Assembly (NCBI RefSeq): GCF_024498075.1
Contig: NZ_JANHOF010000005.1
Location: 248,001-312,000, forward strand
Length of the DNA: 64,000 nt
Direction of reading: 5' to 3'
From: Paenibacillus mendelii
GTDB taxonomy: Bacteria > Bacillota > Bacilli > Paenibacillales > Paenibacillaceae
A program made the position numbers and the translations under genes. Shown one piece after another: positions 44,847 through 53,368 of the stretch; the first letter of the stretch is position 1; each line of letters starts with the position of its first letter. The notes under the pieces are model-generated. The model made no database searches. It was not told where the DNA came from and saw only the letters and a list, made by a program, of their open reading frames with translations.

Positions 44847-46070
44847 GTGATACGTAATTATGGATACTGGCTGTTAGCGATACTTCTTGTACTGGTTGCC
44901 ATCGGATTAATATGGGTGGAGCTGAGCCAGAAGGTCGCCCGGTCACCGGTCGAACCGCAGTCTTTGGTGACGACCTTCAAAGGCGATCCCAAAACGAGCA
45001 GAGCCTTTACTTGGCATACCGGTGACACGAAGGGCAAAGCCGTTCTGCAGGTGGTCAAAGGGACCTCCGAGATTTCATTTGAGGGAGATGAAGTCCTTGT
45101 TTTCCAAGGCTCGACGACGACCCTTGAGGTAGACAAAGGTATCTTTCATAGCGTGCACAAAGTAGAAGCCAGCGGGCTGGAGCCTGGCACCACATATATG
45201 TACCGAGCAGGAGACGGCAGCGGCGAGGGCTGGAGTGAACCGGCCGCCTTCAAGACCGAAGCGCAGAATACCGGTTCGTTTACTTTCATTAACGTGACGG
45301 ATTCGCAGGGAATTAAGGAGCAGGATTTTGATTTGTGGGGGAAGACGCTTAACAAAGCCTTCGACATATTCCCGGAAGCGGCATTTATTGTACATAATGG
45401 CGACCTAACCGAATATCCAGAGGATGAAGAGGCGTGGAGGCATTTTTTTGATAAGGCGCGTCCTTGGGTCAGGTCCTATCCGCTCATGCCGGTGACCGGC
45501 AACCATGAGCAGGTTGACAAGAATGCGGACCGGTTCGTCTCCCACTTCGACTTGCCGGCTAACGGATCGGCCAGTTCCATAACCGGGACATCTTATTCGT
45601 TTGATTACGGACCCGTGCACGTCGTCGTATTGAATACGGAATCGAAGGCGAAGGATCAGGCGCAGTGGCTGCGCAGCGATTTGGAAGCAAGCGACAAAAA
45701 ATGGATCATAGCGGCCATTCACCGACCGGCGTATGGAGGAAGCCAGGATGAATCCGTGCTGAAGAGATGGGTGCCGGTATTCGATGAATTCGGCGTGGAT
45801 CTCGTGCTGCAGGGCCACAATCACGAGTATTCAAGATCGTATCCGCTAAAGGAGGGGAAGATCGTCGAATCCGGGGGCACGGTCTATGCGACCGTTAATA
45901 CTTCTGGCCCGAAGTTCAATGAGAAGAAGGATGATCAGTACTACCACCAGGTTCACTTTCAGAATATAAACCAAATGTTCGCGGGAATTCATATCGAAGA
46001 GGACAGGTTGACCTACAAGGCCTACGATGTCGATGGGAAACTGCTGGATGAGTTTATATTGAAGCATTGA
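44847..46070 (+). CDS. Purple acid phosphatase-like metallophosphoesterase
   Basis: A 407-residue extracytoplasmic phosphatase with an N-terminal membrane anchor (WLLAILLVLVAIGLIWVEL), a fibronectin-III-like purple acid phosphatase N-domain (residues about 35-145, VEASGLEPGTTYMYRAGDG), and a metallophosphoesterase domain (about 150-390). Metal-site motifs: HNGDLTE, VTGNHEQVD, AAIHRP and QGHNHEYSR. It probably releases phosphate from organic esters outside the membrane. It is divergent from the VTC operon; PhoP-like boxes point at it. Confidence 0.9.
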   Translation: MIRNYGYWLLAILLVLVAIGLIWVELSQKVARSPVEPQSLVTTFKGDPKTSRAFTWHTGDTKGKAVLQVVKGTSEISFEGDEVLVFQGSTTTLEVDKGIFHSVHKVEASGLEPGTTYMYRAGDGSGEGWSEPAAFKTEAQNTGSFTFINVTDSQGIKEQDFDLWGKTLNKAFDIFPEAAFIVHNGDLTEYPEDEEAWRHFFDKARPWVRSYPLMPVTGNHEQVDKNADRFVSHFDLPANGSASSITGTSYSFDYGPVHVVVLNTESKAKDQAQWLRSDLEASDKKWIIAAIHRPAYGGSQDESVLKRWVPVFDEFGVDLVLQGHNHEYSRSYPLKEGKIVESGGTVYATVNTSGPKFNEKKDDQYYHQVHFQNINQMFAGIHIEEDRLTYKAYDVDGKLLDEFILKH

Positions 46071-46110
46071 ATGATCTTGTAGCATTGAATGATCTTGTAA
46101 CATTGGATGG
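46063..46110 (+). repeat. 18-bp tandem repeat at phosphatase gene end
   Basis: AGCATTGAATGATCTTGT occurs at 46063-46080 and 46081-46098, with a partial third copy (AACATTGGATGG). The first copy contains the stop codon of the phosphatase gene. Confidence 0.9.
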
Positions 46111-46137
46111 CAGGTATTTACTTTACGCTGGCAGTTT

Positions 46138-46154
46138 AACTTATTTTAGTTTAA
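46138..46154 (+). promoter_or_regulatory. Possible LacI operator (shared 17-mer)
   Basis: AACTTATTTTAGTTTAA is the exact reverse complement of 38395-38411 in the aldolase promoter. It lies about 50 bases before the LacI gene, which fits autoregulation plus control of the aldolase/araA operon. Confidence 0.6.
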
Positions 46155-46202
46155 AATTGATTTAATTAAAGGTTGTGCTTGCACCAAAGAAGGAGCTGGA
46201 TC

Positions 46203-47210
46203 ATGTCGGCAACATTAAAAGATATTGCAAAGAAGGCGGGCGTATCGGTCACAACGGTCTCGCGCGTCGTCAATCATCAGGATACGAGCATATGCAGTGA
46301 AGAAACGCAAAGCTTGATATGGAAATTGGTCAAAGAGGTCGGCTACAATCCCAAAAAGAAAAATCGTCCCCATCAGGATAGTGAAACGGAGCTTCGGATT
46401 GGCTACGTTCTTGGAAGCTCGACGGAGCAGCACCATGATCCTTACTATTCACAAGTGTTGAGAGGGATTGAGCATGAAGCGCTGCTATCGGGTGTGCATA
46501 TTCCGTTCGGATGCTTTACCCCTGATTTATATCAACCAGAGGTGTTCGAACGGATTTTAGAAGAGTCAAAGGTCGGAGCGGTTATCTATATGTCCTATTC
46601 GCCCTTACTGGAGGTATTACGGGGCAGAAGAGATATTCACACGATATTGGCGGGAATCGAGCTGGAGGGGGCACTGCCCGGCTCGGATTACGTCGGGGTT
46701 GATCTCTATGGCGAGTCAAGAAAGTGGATCATGGACAAGCTTATGCATACCTTCGAGCATGTGGGTTATATCGGGTATGAGGCAACCGTCCGCTATCAAG
46801 CTTATAAGGATGCTCATAAATTGATGGAACGCCCGATCAACCCGGGTTACTCCATCTTTGCCAAGGATTGGAGCACAGACGCAGCTAAATTGGCTGTAAC
46901 AGCTTTCTTGGAAGGCGGTGGGAAGCTGCCGCAAGCATTCTTCTGCGCAAGCGATATTCAGGCGATCGGCGGAATGCTCGCTTTGAGACAGCATAACATT
47001 CGTGTGCCGGAAGACGTGCAGGTGCTGGGCTTCGACAACGTGGAGATGAGCAGCTATGTCTCGCCCCCCCTCTCGACGATCGATGTGCCTAAATTCAATA
47101 TTGGGCGTTCAGCTGTGAAGATGGCGATTGAGCGCATTCGCGGTGAACGGGATTATCCCATTAATGTAACGATGCCTACTGCTTATGTTCAACGCGAGTC
47201 GTTAAAATAA
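46203..47210 (+). CDS. LacI family regulator, EbgR/GalR-like
   Basis: A 335-residue repressor. The LacI helix-turn-helix is at residues 2-26 (ATLKDIAKKAGVSVTTVSRVVN), followed by a hinge and a sugar-binding domain with RIGYVLGSSTEQHHDPYYSQ, AFFCASDIQAIGGMLALRQHN and VLGFDNVEMSSYVSPPLSTID. It is most like EbgR/MelR-type regulators of galactosides or related sugars. ATG 46203 follows AAGGAGC. It probably represses its own gene and perhaps the aldolase/araA operon through a shared 17-base motif. A terminator separates it from the next LacI gene. Confidence 0.93.
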   Translation: MSATLKDIAKKAGVSVTTVSRVVNHQDTSICSEETQSLIWKLVKEVGYNPKKKNRPHQDSETELRIGYVLGSSTEQHHDPYYSQVLRGIEHEALLSGVHIPFGCFTPDLYQPEVFERILEESKVGAVIYMSYSPLLEVLRGRRDIHTILAGIELEGALPGSDYVGVDLYGESRKWIMDKLMHTFEHVGYIGYEATVRYQAYKDAHKLMERPINPGYSIFAKDWSTDAAKLAVTAFLEGGGKLPQAFFCASDIQAIGGMLALRQHNIRVPEDVQVLGFDNVEMSSYVSPPLSTIDVPKFNIGRSAVKMAIERIRGERDYPINVTMPTAYVQRESLK

Positions 47211-47235
47211 GCAACCTTAGAGGAAAGTATTTGAA

Positions 47236-47259
47236 GGACAGCTGAGGCTGTTCTTTTTT
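47236..47259 (+). terminator. Terminator of first LacI gene
   Basis: GGACAGC (47237-47243) pairs with GCTGTTC (47247-47253), followed by six T. Confidence 0.85.
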
Positions 47260-47332
47260 GTATGGAGATTGAGGGACAGACTATTGCTTGCAGATGGATA
47301 TTGACGGAAATGCAGGTTCAAGGTACGATATG

Positions 47333-47358
47333 TGTAACCGATTACGTAAACGATTACA
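47333..47358 (+). promoter_or_regulatory. Double LacI/cre-like operator
   Basis: Two 14-base cre-like sites, TGTAACCGATTACG (47333-47346) and CGTAAACGATTACA (47345-47358), each match TGWAANCGNTNWCA at 13 of 14 positions and overlap by two bases into a 26-base pseudo-palindrome. They lie about 30 bases before the second LacI gene start, so autorepression or CcpA control is likely. Confidence 0.8.
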
Positions 47359-47386
47359 TAGGGTTTATGACTGGAGTGAACGAAGG

Positions 47387-48388
47387 TTGTCCAAAGCAAC
47401 AATAAAGAAAGTCGCGGCTGAAGCGGATGTTTCTACAGCGACGGTGTCTAGAGTGATTAATGATAGCGGTTATGTCAGTCCCGAAGTCAGAGAACGCGTA
47501 TTCCATGCCATCGCCAAGCTGAATTATCAGCCCAGCGCGATAGCCAGAAGCTTGAAGCAGGATAAGACGTTCATGATCGGCATCATCGTCCCGGACATAT
47601 CCAATCCTTATTTTATGGGGATTTCAAGAGGGATCGAGGATATCGTCGGCCAGGACGGATTCCAGCTGATGTTCTGCAGCTCGGATGAGAATTCCGATAA
47701 GGAGTCCCGTTTGCTGCAGCTGCTCTATGAGAAACGCGTGGATGCGATCGTGCTGGCAACCTCGGGAGGCAACGGTGAAACGATCCATAAGCTGGCGAAT
47801 AGCGGGCAGCCGATCGTTCTGATCGACCGTAAGCTCGAGGGACAATGGGATGCTAGGCCGCTGGATTTGGTTGCGGAAGACAATGCACAGGGCGCCTACC
47901 TGCTGACGAAGCAGCTGCTGGAAGACGGGCATACCCGAATCGGTGTCGTGAACGGACCTGCACGGGCTAGTACCGGACGAGAACGTTACGACGGTGTGCG
48001 TAAGGCGATGAAGGAGCACGGGCTTGATCGTGACCCGCTTCTATACAATGGCGATTTCTCCACAGAGGGAGGAATTCGCGCAGTCGGCCAGTTTCTGAAA
48101 GAGAAGTCGCCGCCATCGGCGATCATTTCGCTCAACAACAAGATGAGCCTTGGCGTCCTTCTGGAATTGGTGAACAGGGGTCTTCGAATTCCAGACGATG
48201 TGGCAGTCGCGTCGTTCGGTGAAGTCGAGGCGGGGAATTTGCTCAAGCATCCCGGGCTCTATTATATCGACCAGAATCCGTATGACATGGGGAAGAAAGC
48301 CGGGGAAATCCTGCTGAAGCGGATTCGCAAGGAAGAGCAGGCATGCATGGTCCATATTTACCGCAATGAAATCAAGCGTATTCCATGA
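47387..48388 (+). CDS. LacI family transcriptional regulator
   Basis: A 333-residue LacI repressor: helix-turn-helix at residues 3-27 (ATIKKVAAEADVSTATVSRVIN) and a periplasmic-binding-protein-like domain with IVPDISNPYFMGISRGIED, GVVNGPARASTGRERYDG and AVASFGEVEAGNLLKHPGL. TTG 47387 was chosen so that the protein begins just before the HTH and has GGAG upstream; the earlier ATG at 47288 precedes the operator and lacks family similarity. It is immediately upstream of L-fucose isomerase, which it probably controls. A double palindromic operator sits upstream. Confidence 0.93.
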   Translation: MSKATIKKVAAEADVSTATVSRVINDSGYVSPEVRERVFHAIAKLNYQPSAIARSLKQDKTFMIGIIVPDISNPYFMGISRGIEDIVGQDGFQLMFCSSDENSDKESRLLQLLYEKRVDAIVLATSGGNGETIHKLANSGQPIVLIDRKLEGQWDARPLDLVAEDNAQGAYLLTKQLLEDGHTRIGVVNGPARASTGRERYDGVRKAMKEHGLDRDPLLYNGDFSTEGGIRAVGQFLKEKSPPSAIISLNNKMSLGVLLELVNRGLRIPDDVAVASFGEVEAGNLLKHPGLYYIDQNPYDMGKKAGEILLKRIRKEEQACMVHIYRNEIKRIP

Positions 48389-48431
48389 GGAATGGAATTC
48401 GTATTTCTAATCGGAGAGGATGTTTCTTCAA

Positions 48432-50222
48432 ATGAACGTTCAAGTGGGAAATCGGCTTCAAGGCAGTCTTCCGAAAATAGGTATCCGTCCTATCATTGAC
48501 GGCCGCAGGGGCGGCATCCGTGAATCGCTCGAAGAGGGTACCATGGAAATGGCAAAGAATGCAGCCGCTTTCCTGACGGGGCAGCTTCGCCATAGTAACG
48601 GACTTCCCGTGGAATGCGTTATTGCCGATACTTGTATCGGCGGCGTAGCTGAAGCGGCACAGGCGGAGGAGAAGTTCGCCCGGGCAGGCGTAGGCCTCAC
48701 GATATCCGTTACCCCATCCTGGTGTTATCCGACTGAAACAATGGATGTGCATCCGACTAGACCGAAAGCGATATGGGGCTTTAACGGTACGGAGCGTCCG
48801 GGTGCTGTGTACCTGGCAGCTGCCCTGGGCGCTCATAATCAGAAGGGGCTCCCGGCCTTCTCTATTTATGGTCGTGATGTTCAAGATATCGGGGATACGG
48901 AAATTACTCCTGATGTGAAGGAGAAGCTATTGCAGTTCGCGAAGGCGGGATTGGCAGTTGCGACTATGCAGGGCAAATCCTATTTGTCGATGGGCTCGGT
49001 ATCGATGGGCATCGCAGGCTGTATCGTGGATGAAACCTTCTTCCAGCATTATTTGGGCATCCGCAATGAATATGTGGATATGACGGAATTCGTCCGCCGG
49101 ATGGAGCTCGGTATATACGATCAAGCCGAATTCGAGAAAGCTTTACGGTGGACGAAGGAGAATTGCAAGGAAGGCGCTGAGGTAAACCCCGAGCATCTCC
49201 GCCGCACGGAGGAGCAGAAGACAGGAGACTGGGAAGTCGTCGTGAAGATGGCGCTCATTGCACGTGATCTCATGGTTGGCAATCCGAAATTGGGCGAAAT
49301 CGGCTATGGCGAAGAGGCTTTTGGCCACAATGCGATCGCTGCCGGTTTCCAAGGGCAGCGCGCATGGACGGACTTTTTCCCGAATGGGGATTTCATGGAA
49401 GCCATACTGACCTCATCGTTTGACTGGAACGGGATCCGCGAGCCTTTCATGCTGGCAACGGAGAACGACACGTTGAACGGCATTACGATGCTGCTGGGTC
49501 ACCTGCTTACCGATGCAGCCCAAATTTTCGCTGATGTTCGCACCTATTGGAGTCCGGAAGCGGTCAAGCGGGTAACAGGACATCAGCTTGCGGACAAAGC
49601 AGCTAACGGCATTATCCATCTGATCAATTCCGGTCCGGCGGCGCTTGACGCTACAGGAAGACAGACCATTGACGGCCAGCCGGCAATGAAACCATTCTGG
49701 GATATTACAGAAGATGAGGTACAGGCATGTCTGGATGCTACAGCATGGTGTCCGGCCGTCGATTTCTTCCGGGGAGGCGGATTTTCCACCGATTTCACGA
49801 CGCGTGAAGGAATGCCGGTCACAATGGCCCGCATTAACTTGGTCGCCGGGCTTGGACCTGTTCTGCAGATCGCGGAGGGGTATACGGTCGAACTGCCCGA
49901 TGACGTGCACGATAAACTCGATCAGCGCAGCAATCCGACTTGGCCAACGACCTGGTTCGTGCCGAATTTGACTGGAGAAGGATTGTTCAAGGATGTGTAT
50001 ACGGTTATGAACAACTGGGGCTCCAATCATGCAGCCGTAAGCTACGGCCATATTGGCGGCGATTTGATCACCCTGGCTTCCATGCTTCGTATTCCTGTCT
50101 GCATGCACAATGTGCCGGAGGAGCGGGTATTCCGCCCGAGCGCTTGGACCGCCTTTGGCGGTATGGATCCGGTTGGGGCGGACTTCCGGGCATGCCAGTC
50201 GTTCGGTCCCTTATACCGCTAA
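48432..50222 (+). CDS. fucI: L-fucose isomerase
   Basis: A 596-residue L-fucose isomerase, close to the usual 590. It converts L-fucose to L-fuculose (often also D-arabinose to D-ribulose) using Mn(2+). Family segments: [58 protein letters not shown] and [11 protein letters not shown], then [20 protein letters not shown] 48432 is preceded by GGAGAGG; the ATG at 48420 touches that site directly and is less likely. It follows the LacI gene by 43 bases. The kinase and aldolase of the fucose pathway are not adjacent. Confidence 0.94.
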   Translation: MNVQVGNRLQGSLPKIGIRPIIDGRRGGIRESLEEGTMEMAKNAAAFLTGQLRHSNGLPVECVIADTCIGGVAEAAQAEEKFARAGVGLTISVTPSWCYPTETMDVHPTRPKAIWGFNGTERPGAVYLAAALGAHNQKGLPAFSIYGRDVQDIGDTEITPDVKEKLLQFAKAGLAVATMQGKSYLSMGSVSMGIAGCIVDETFFQHYLGIRNEYVDMTEFVRRMELGIYDQAEFEKALRWTKENCKEGAEVNPEHLRRTEEQKTGDWEVVVKMALIARDLMVGNPKLGEIGYGEEAFGHNAIAAGFQGQRAWTDFFPNGDFMEAILTSSFDWNGIREPFMLATENDTLNGITMLLGHLLTDAAQIFADVRTYWSPEAVKRVTGHQLADKAANGIIHLINSGPAALDATGRQTIDGQPAMKPFWDITEDEVQACLDATAWCPAVDFFRGGGFSTDFTTREGMPVTMARINLVAGLGPVLQIAEGYTVELPDDVHDKLDQRSNPTWPTTWFVPNLTGEGLFKDVYTVMNNWGSNHAAVSYGHIGGDLITLASMLRIPVCMHNVPEERVFRPSAWTAFGGMDPVGADFRACQSFGPLYR

Positions 50223-50641
50223 GAGAATAAAGCCATGCAGCCGAGCGGTTAGCTCGGCTCAAGTAAACGCAGGTCCTGCGCTTGAAGCAGCGCTTGTGTT
50301 CACGAAGAAACGCCGAGCCTCCCATAGATTCGGTTCAAATAGACAGGCAGCCGTGTCCTTGAATTTCTTCAAGGACCGTGATGTGGTACCGTCATGGGCA
50401 GCAGATCGCCTGACTATCGCGCTATCGCAAGGCTTGATCGCAGGCGGTGCTGCAGACCGTATTCGTCCTCAGGCTTCTGTTTCTCGTGCTGAAGCAGGTG
50501 TGCTGCTCATGCGGGTGTTAAACGCGATTCGCCCATAATGATATGACTATATTTCCCATATAGGCAGGAGCTAATTGCCGAGTGTCGTATTATTAAGGGG
50601 ACGGCCTTCTACGGCCAGCATTCGTATAAGGGGGACTATCC
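50223..50641 (+). other. Gap with hairpin and SLH remnant
   Basis: A 419-base gap between fucI and the next oxidoreductase gene. It contains a perfect hairpin AGCCGAGC/GCTCGGCT (50239-50259) without a T-run, a fragment of an S-layer-homology domain (50350-50538), and an untranslated stretch ending at the ribosome-binding site AGGGGG near 50630. Confidence 0.65.
50350..50538 (+). pseudogene. Orphan SLH-domain fragment
   Basis: One frame reads VSLNFFKDRDVVPSW, then AADRLTIALSQGLIAGG and RIRPQASVSRAEAGVLLMRV, ending in LNAIRP and TAA at 50538. This is one S-layer-homology repeat, matching the usual FxDxxxxxWA...GLIxG...F.P...TRAE pattern. No start codon with a ribosome-binding site, signal peptide or further SLH repeats precede it. 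It is best read as the tail of a deleted cell-surface protein gene. Confidence 0.8.
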
Positions 50642-51778
50642 ATGTCTAACCAGATTCGCGTCGGACTCATCGGAGCCAGTTGGTTTGCTGATTTGTGGTT
50701 TTTACCCGTTCTCTCTAAACATCCCGGAGTTACCGTTGCAGCCATATGCAGCAGAAACGGTACCAATGCCAGCCGCATGGCGGAGAAGTATGGCATACCA
50801 GCCATATACACCTCGGCTGTTGATATGATGGACGCCGAACAGCTCGATGGGGTTTGCATCATCACACCGAACGATACGCATTTTCCTCTATCCATGGAAG
50901 CAATAGGACGGGGAATCCATGTATTATGCGAGAAACCGTTGGCCTTGGACGGCAGTCAGTCTCAAATCATGAGGATGGAAGCGGAACGGAAGGGGATTGT
51001 TCACGCGGTCAATTTCTCCGTAAGAGAGCATCCGGGTGTTCAATACTTGCGTGATGCTGTCAAAGAAGGAAGACTCGGAAGCCTATTGGAGGGCCGCTTC
51101 GAATATACCGGGGATTATGCGCTATCAGGATCACCGGGCTGGAGAGGCTCTGTTCGTGAAGGCGGAACCGGCGGCGTCCTTCAGGATCTGGGCTCACATA
51201 TCATTGACTTGGCCCAATATATTACAGGCGACCCGGTAGCAGCCGTGCAGTCTTCGGTTCGTTGTCTGGAAGAAGGGCGTCTGGTCGACTTCGCAGATCG
51301 GACCAACCCGGATCAAGCCGCAGATACAATTATGTTCCAGGCCGACTTTAACAGCGGCTGGCATGGCGTCTTCCATACGAGCTGGATTCGGCCGCAGGGC
51401 AATGGCGGCCAGACCATTACGCTGGAGCTGTTCGGCACGGGCGGCGGTCTCAAGCTGAGTATAGAGGGCTATGGATATAAGCTTCTGTCAGCGGATGCGG
51501 GAGGAACGTGGGAGTTTATTTCACTGCCGGCGCTGTATGATTGGGATCTTGCTTCCGATCCGGGCGAGGACCGTTTCCGGCCTTATCGGAATACGGAGAA
51601 GAATGAAGCGTGGAAATGGGCGAATGCCGTATTGGCAGCCAAGTTCGGTGGGGACGATCCGCTTCCGGAGCTTCCGGACTTCAAGGATGCCGACCGTGTC
51701 CAGCATGTGATCGACGCGGTGATGCAATCGGCCCAGAACAAACGGAAAGTCGAAGTCCAAGAGGTACTGGTTCGATAA
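50642..51778 (+). CDS. Gfo/Idh/MocA family oxidoreductase
   Basis: A 378-residue NAD(P)-dependent sugar oxidoreductase. N-terminal Rossmann fold (IRVGLIGASWFADLW), catalytic EKP motif (HVLCEKPLALDG, residues about 93-104) and C-terminal domain with GGTGGVLQDLGSHIIDLAQY carrying the usual H. It is cytoplasmic and oxidises or epimerises a sugar or cyclitol. ATG 50642 follows AAGGGGGA. It leads a likely operon with a small membrane protein and a TIM-barrel isomerase. Confidence 0.93.
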   Translation: MSNQIRVGLIGASWFADLWFLPVLSKHPGVTVAAICSRNGTNASRMAEKYGIPAIYTSAVDMMDAEQLDGVCIITPNDTHFPLSMEAIGRGIHVLCEKPLALDGSQSQIMRMEAERKGIVHAVNFSVREHPGVQYLRDAVKEGRLGSLLEGRFEYTGDYALSGSPGWRGSVREGGTGGVLQDLGSHIIDLAQYITGDPVAAVQSSVRCLEEGRLVDFADRTNPDQAADTIMFQADFNSGWHGVFHTSWIRPQGNGGQTITLELFGTGGGLKLSIEGYGYKLLSADAGGTWEFISLPALYDWDLASDPGEDRFRPYRNTEKNEAWKWANAVLAAKFGGDDPLPELPDFKDADRVQHVIDAVMQSAQNKRKVEVQEVLVR

Positions 51779-51850
51779 AACATTCATGGAGCCTCCTAAT
51801 TAGGGGGCTCTGTGGCGTGCAGCGGATGAATAGTGAGGAGAGGGACGCGA

Positions 51851-52369
51851 TTGACCACGGTTCAACGTATTCTAGGCCTGTGTATTCTGCTGGCAGGTTC
51901 GCTGATCGGGCTCGCCTCCGGTAATTATTACGTGCTGGTGATGGCGATTACCTGCGGATTCGTGTTGATGTCGCTGTCTAAGCTCATCGATATGAATAGA
52001 GACAATAACCATAGACTGCTTGGGATGCCTCTAACGACAAGTCAAATCAATCAAATTAAAAGCCGTTCGCCGCACTATCAGATCGAGTCTCCGATATTCG
52101 ATATCTATCCTCAACAAAACCCGGTCTACCCGTTCATGATGCTCGATAATGAGCGTTATATTAGAGCTAAAGTGTTCTACAACTACTTATCCCAAGAAGG
52201 ATACTGCTATACATTCGAACTCCCTGGCCATGAATCCATTGCACTTCACTGCTCGACGTTCTATTACTCCGGGGTGGAGCTCTTTGAACACGAGGATCAG
52301 GTTTTTGTGAAAATATCTAGTTTACCTGTAAAGCTGACGATTCTTAATCGTAAAATCATTATGGAGTAA
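51851..52369 (+). CDS. Small membrane protein of unknown function
   Basis: A 172-residue protein I do not recognise. Two adjacent membrane helices (RILGLCILLAGSLIGLASG and YYVLVMAITCGFVLMSLSKL) are followed by a polar cytoplasmic domain with SQINQIKSRSPHYQIESP and a C-terminal KLTILNRKIIME. TTG 51851 has GGAGAGG 7 bases upstream. It sits between two sugar-enzyme genes without overlap; it may merely be a neighbour rather than part of their pathway. Confidence 0.65.
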   Translation: MTTVQRILGLCILLAGSLIGLASGNYYVLVMAITCGFVLMSLSKLIDMNRDNNHRLLGMPLTTSQINQIKSRSPHYQIESPIFDIYPQQNPVYPFMMLDNERYIRAKVFYNYLSQEGYCYTFELPGHESIALHCSTFYYSGVELFEHEDQVFVKISSLPVKLTILNRKIIME

Positions 52370-52447
52370 GGAAGAGCGCACCGCTTCACCTAATCCCGCT
52401 TAATGGCACGCAGGCAAACATATTCGTAAGAAAGAGGAGTGATAGCA

Positions 52448-53269
52448 ATGGAAATCGGAGTCATTCATTCGCTTCATATCGACCAGCCGGGCAGTATGTT
52501 CAGTGCCGTCAGCGAATTCGATATGCATGTATGTCAGCTTAGCTGCTGGGACCTCAATCTGGCCACGAGGGAGGCTGCGGCTAAGGTTGTGAAGGAAGCG
52601 CAAGAAGCGAAGGTGCGTATTTGCGCGGTTTGGGCGGGGGTCCCCGGTCCTGCCAGCTGGAACTTCACGGAGGGCCCCATTACGTTAGGGCTTGTTCCAG
52701 AGGCTTATCGCGCGGAACGCGTAGAGGCTCTGAAGCGCTGGGCGGACTTTGCGGAGTGGATTGGAGCACCTGCCATCATAACACATTGCGGATTTATTCC
52801 CGAGAACATGACCGATCCCGGCTATGCGGACGTTGTAGAAGCCATCCGCGAGGTAGCCGTCTATTGCGAGAGCAAGAAGCTGGGCTTCTGGTTCGAGACG
52901 GGTCAAGAAACGCCTATCGTCCTGCTGCGCACGATTGAACGGATCGGGACCTCCAATCTTGGCATCAATCTGGATCCGGCTAACTTGATTCTGTACGGAA
53001 AAGGCAATCCGATTGATTCGCTTGAAGTCATTGGGAGCTATGTACGCAACGTTCATGTCAAGGATGGCTTCTATCCGACAAACGGAGATACTCTGGGTCT
53101 GGAAGTCAGAGCGGGAGAGGGCAAGGTCGACTTCCCGAATTTCATCGCCAAATTGAAGCAAATCGGCTTCGATGGCGATTTGATCATCGAACGCGAAATA
53201 TCCGGGCAAGAGCAGAAGGACGATATAAGGCGAACGGTCGTGGATTTACAAACCTGGCTGCAAGCCTAG
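52448..53269 (+). CDS. Sugar phosphate isomerase/epimerase (TIM barrel)
   Basis: A 273-residue AP-endonuclease-2-type TIM barrel. LSCWDLNLATREAAAKVV, IITHCGFIPENM, LGFWFETGQETP, NLGINLDPANLIL, RNVHVKDGFYP and GDLIIEREI supply the usual metal ligands (E, D, H, E). Such enzymes isomerise or epimerise keto sugars or inosose-like compounds. ATG 52448 follows AGAGGAG. Context with a Gfo/Idh oxidoreductase and L-fucose isomerase is typical of sugar or inositol catabolism. The substrate is not readable. Confidence 0.9.
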   Translation: MEIGVIHSLHIDQPGSMFSAVSEFDMHVCQLSCWDLNLATREAAAKVVKEAQEAKVRICAVWAGVPGPASWNFTEGPITLGLVPEAYRAERVEALKRWADFAEWIGAPAIITHCGFIPENMTDPGYADVVEAIREVAVYCESKKLGFWFETGQETPIVLLRTIERIGTSNLGINLDPANLILYGKGNPIDSLEVIGSYVRNVHVKDGFYPTNGDTLGLEVRAGEGKVDFPNFIAKLKQIGFDGDLIIEREISGQEQKDDIRRTVVDLQTWLQA

Positions 53270-53274
53270 TGCGA

Positions 53275-53318
53275 AACGGGACGGTCTCATGTCTGGAATG
53301 ACTTGAGACCGTCCCGTT
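53275..53318. terminator. Strong hairpin between convergent genes
   Basis: A perfect 15-bp stem (53275-53289 with 53304-53318, AACGGGACGGTCTCA and its complement). A short T-run follows only on the minus strand, so it mainly terminates the PhyH gene. Confidence 0.75.
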
Positions 53319-53368
53319 ATGTTGAGCTGACATCGACATCGATGTCACTGGTCCATCCGCACATGCTG

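Noticed and set aside
46063-46110. CRISPR or attachment site
   Set aside because: Only two and a partial 18-base copies without spacers, and no integrase gene nearby; it looks like local slippage duplication.
50110-50538. A 142-residue gene ending in an SLH domain
   Set aside because: Its first part is just another frame of fucI and the intergenic region, with no ribosome-binding site; only the SLH tail looks like real protein sequence.
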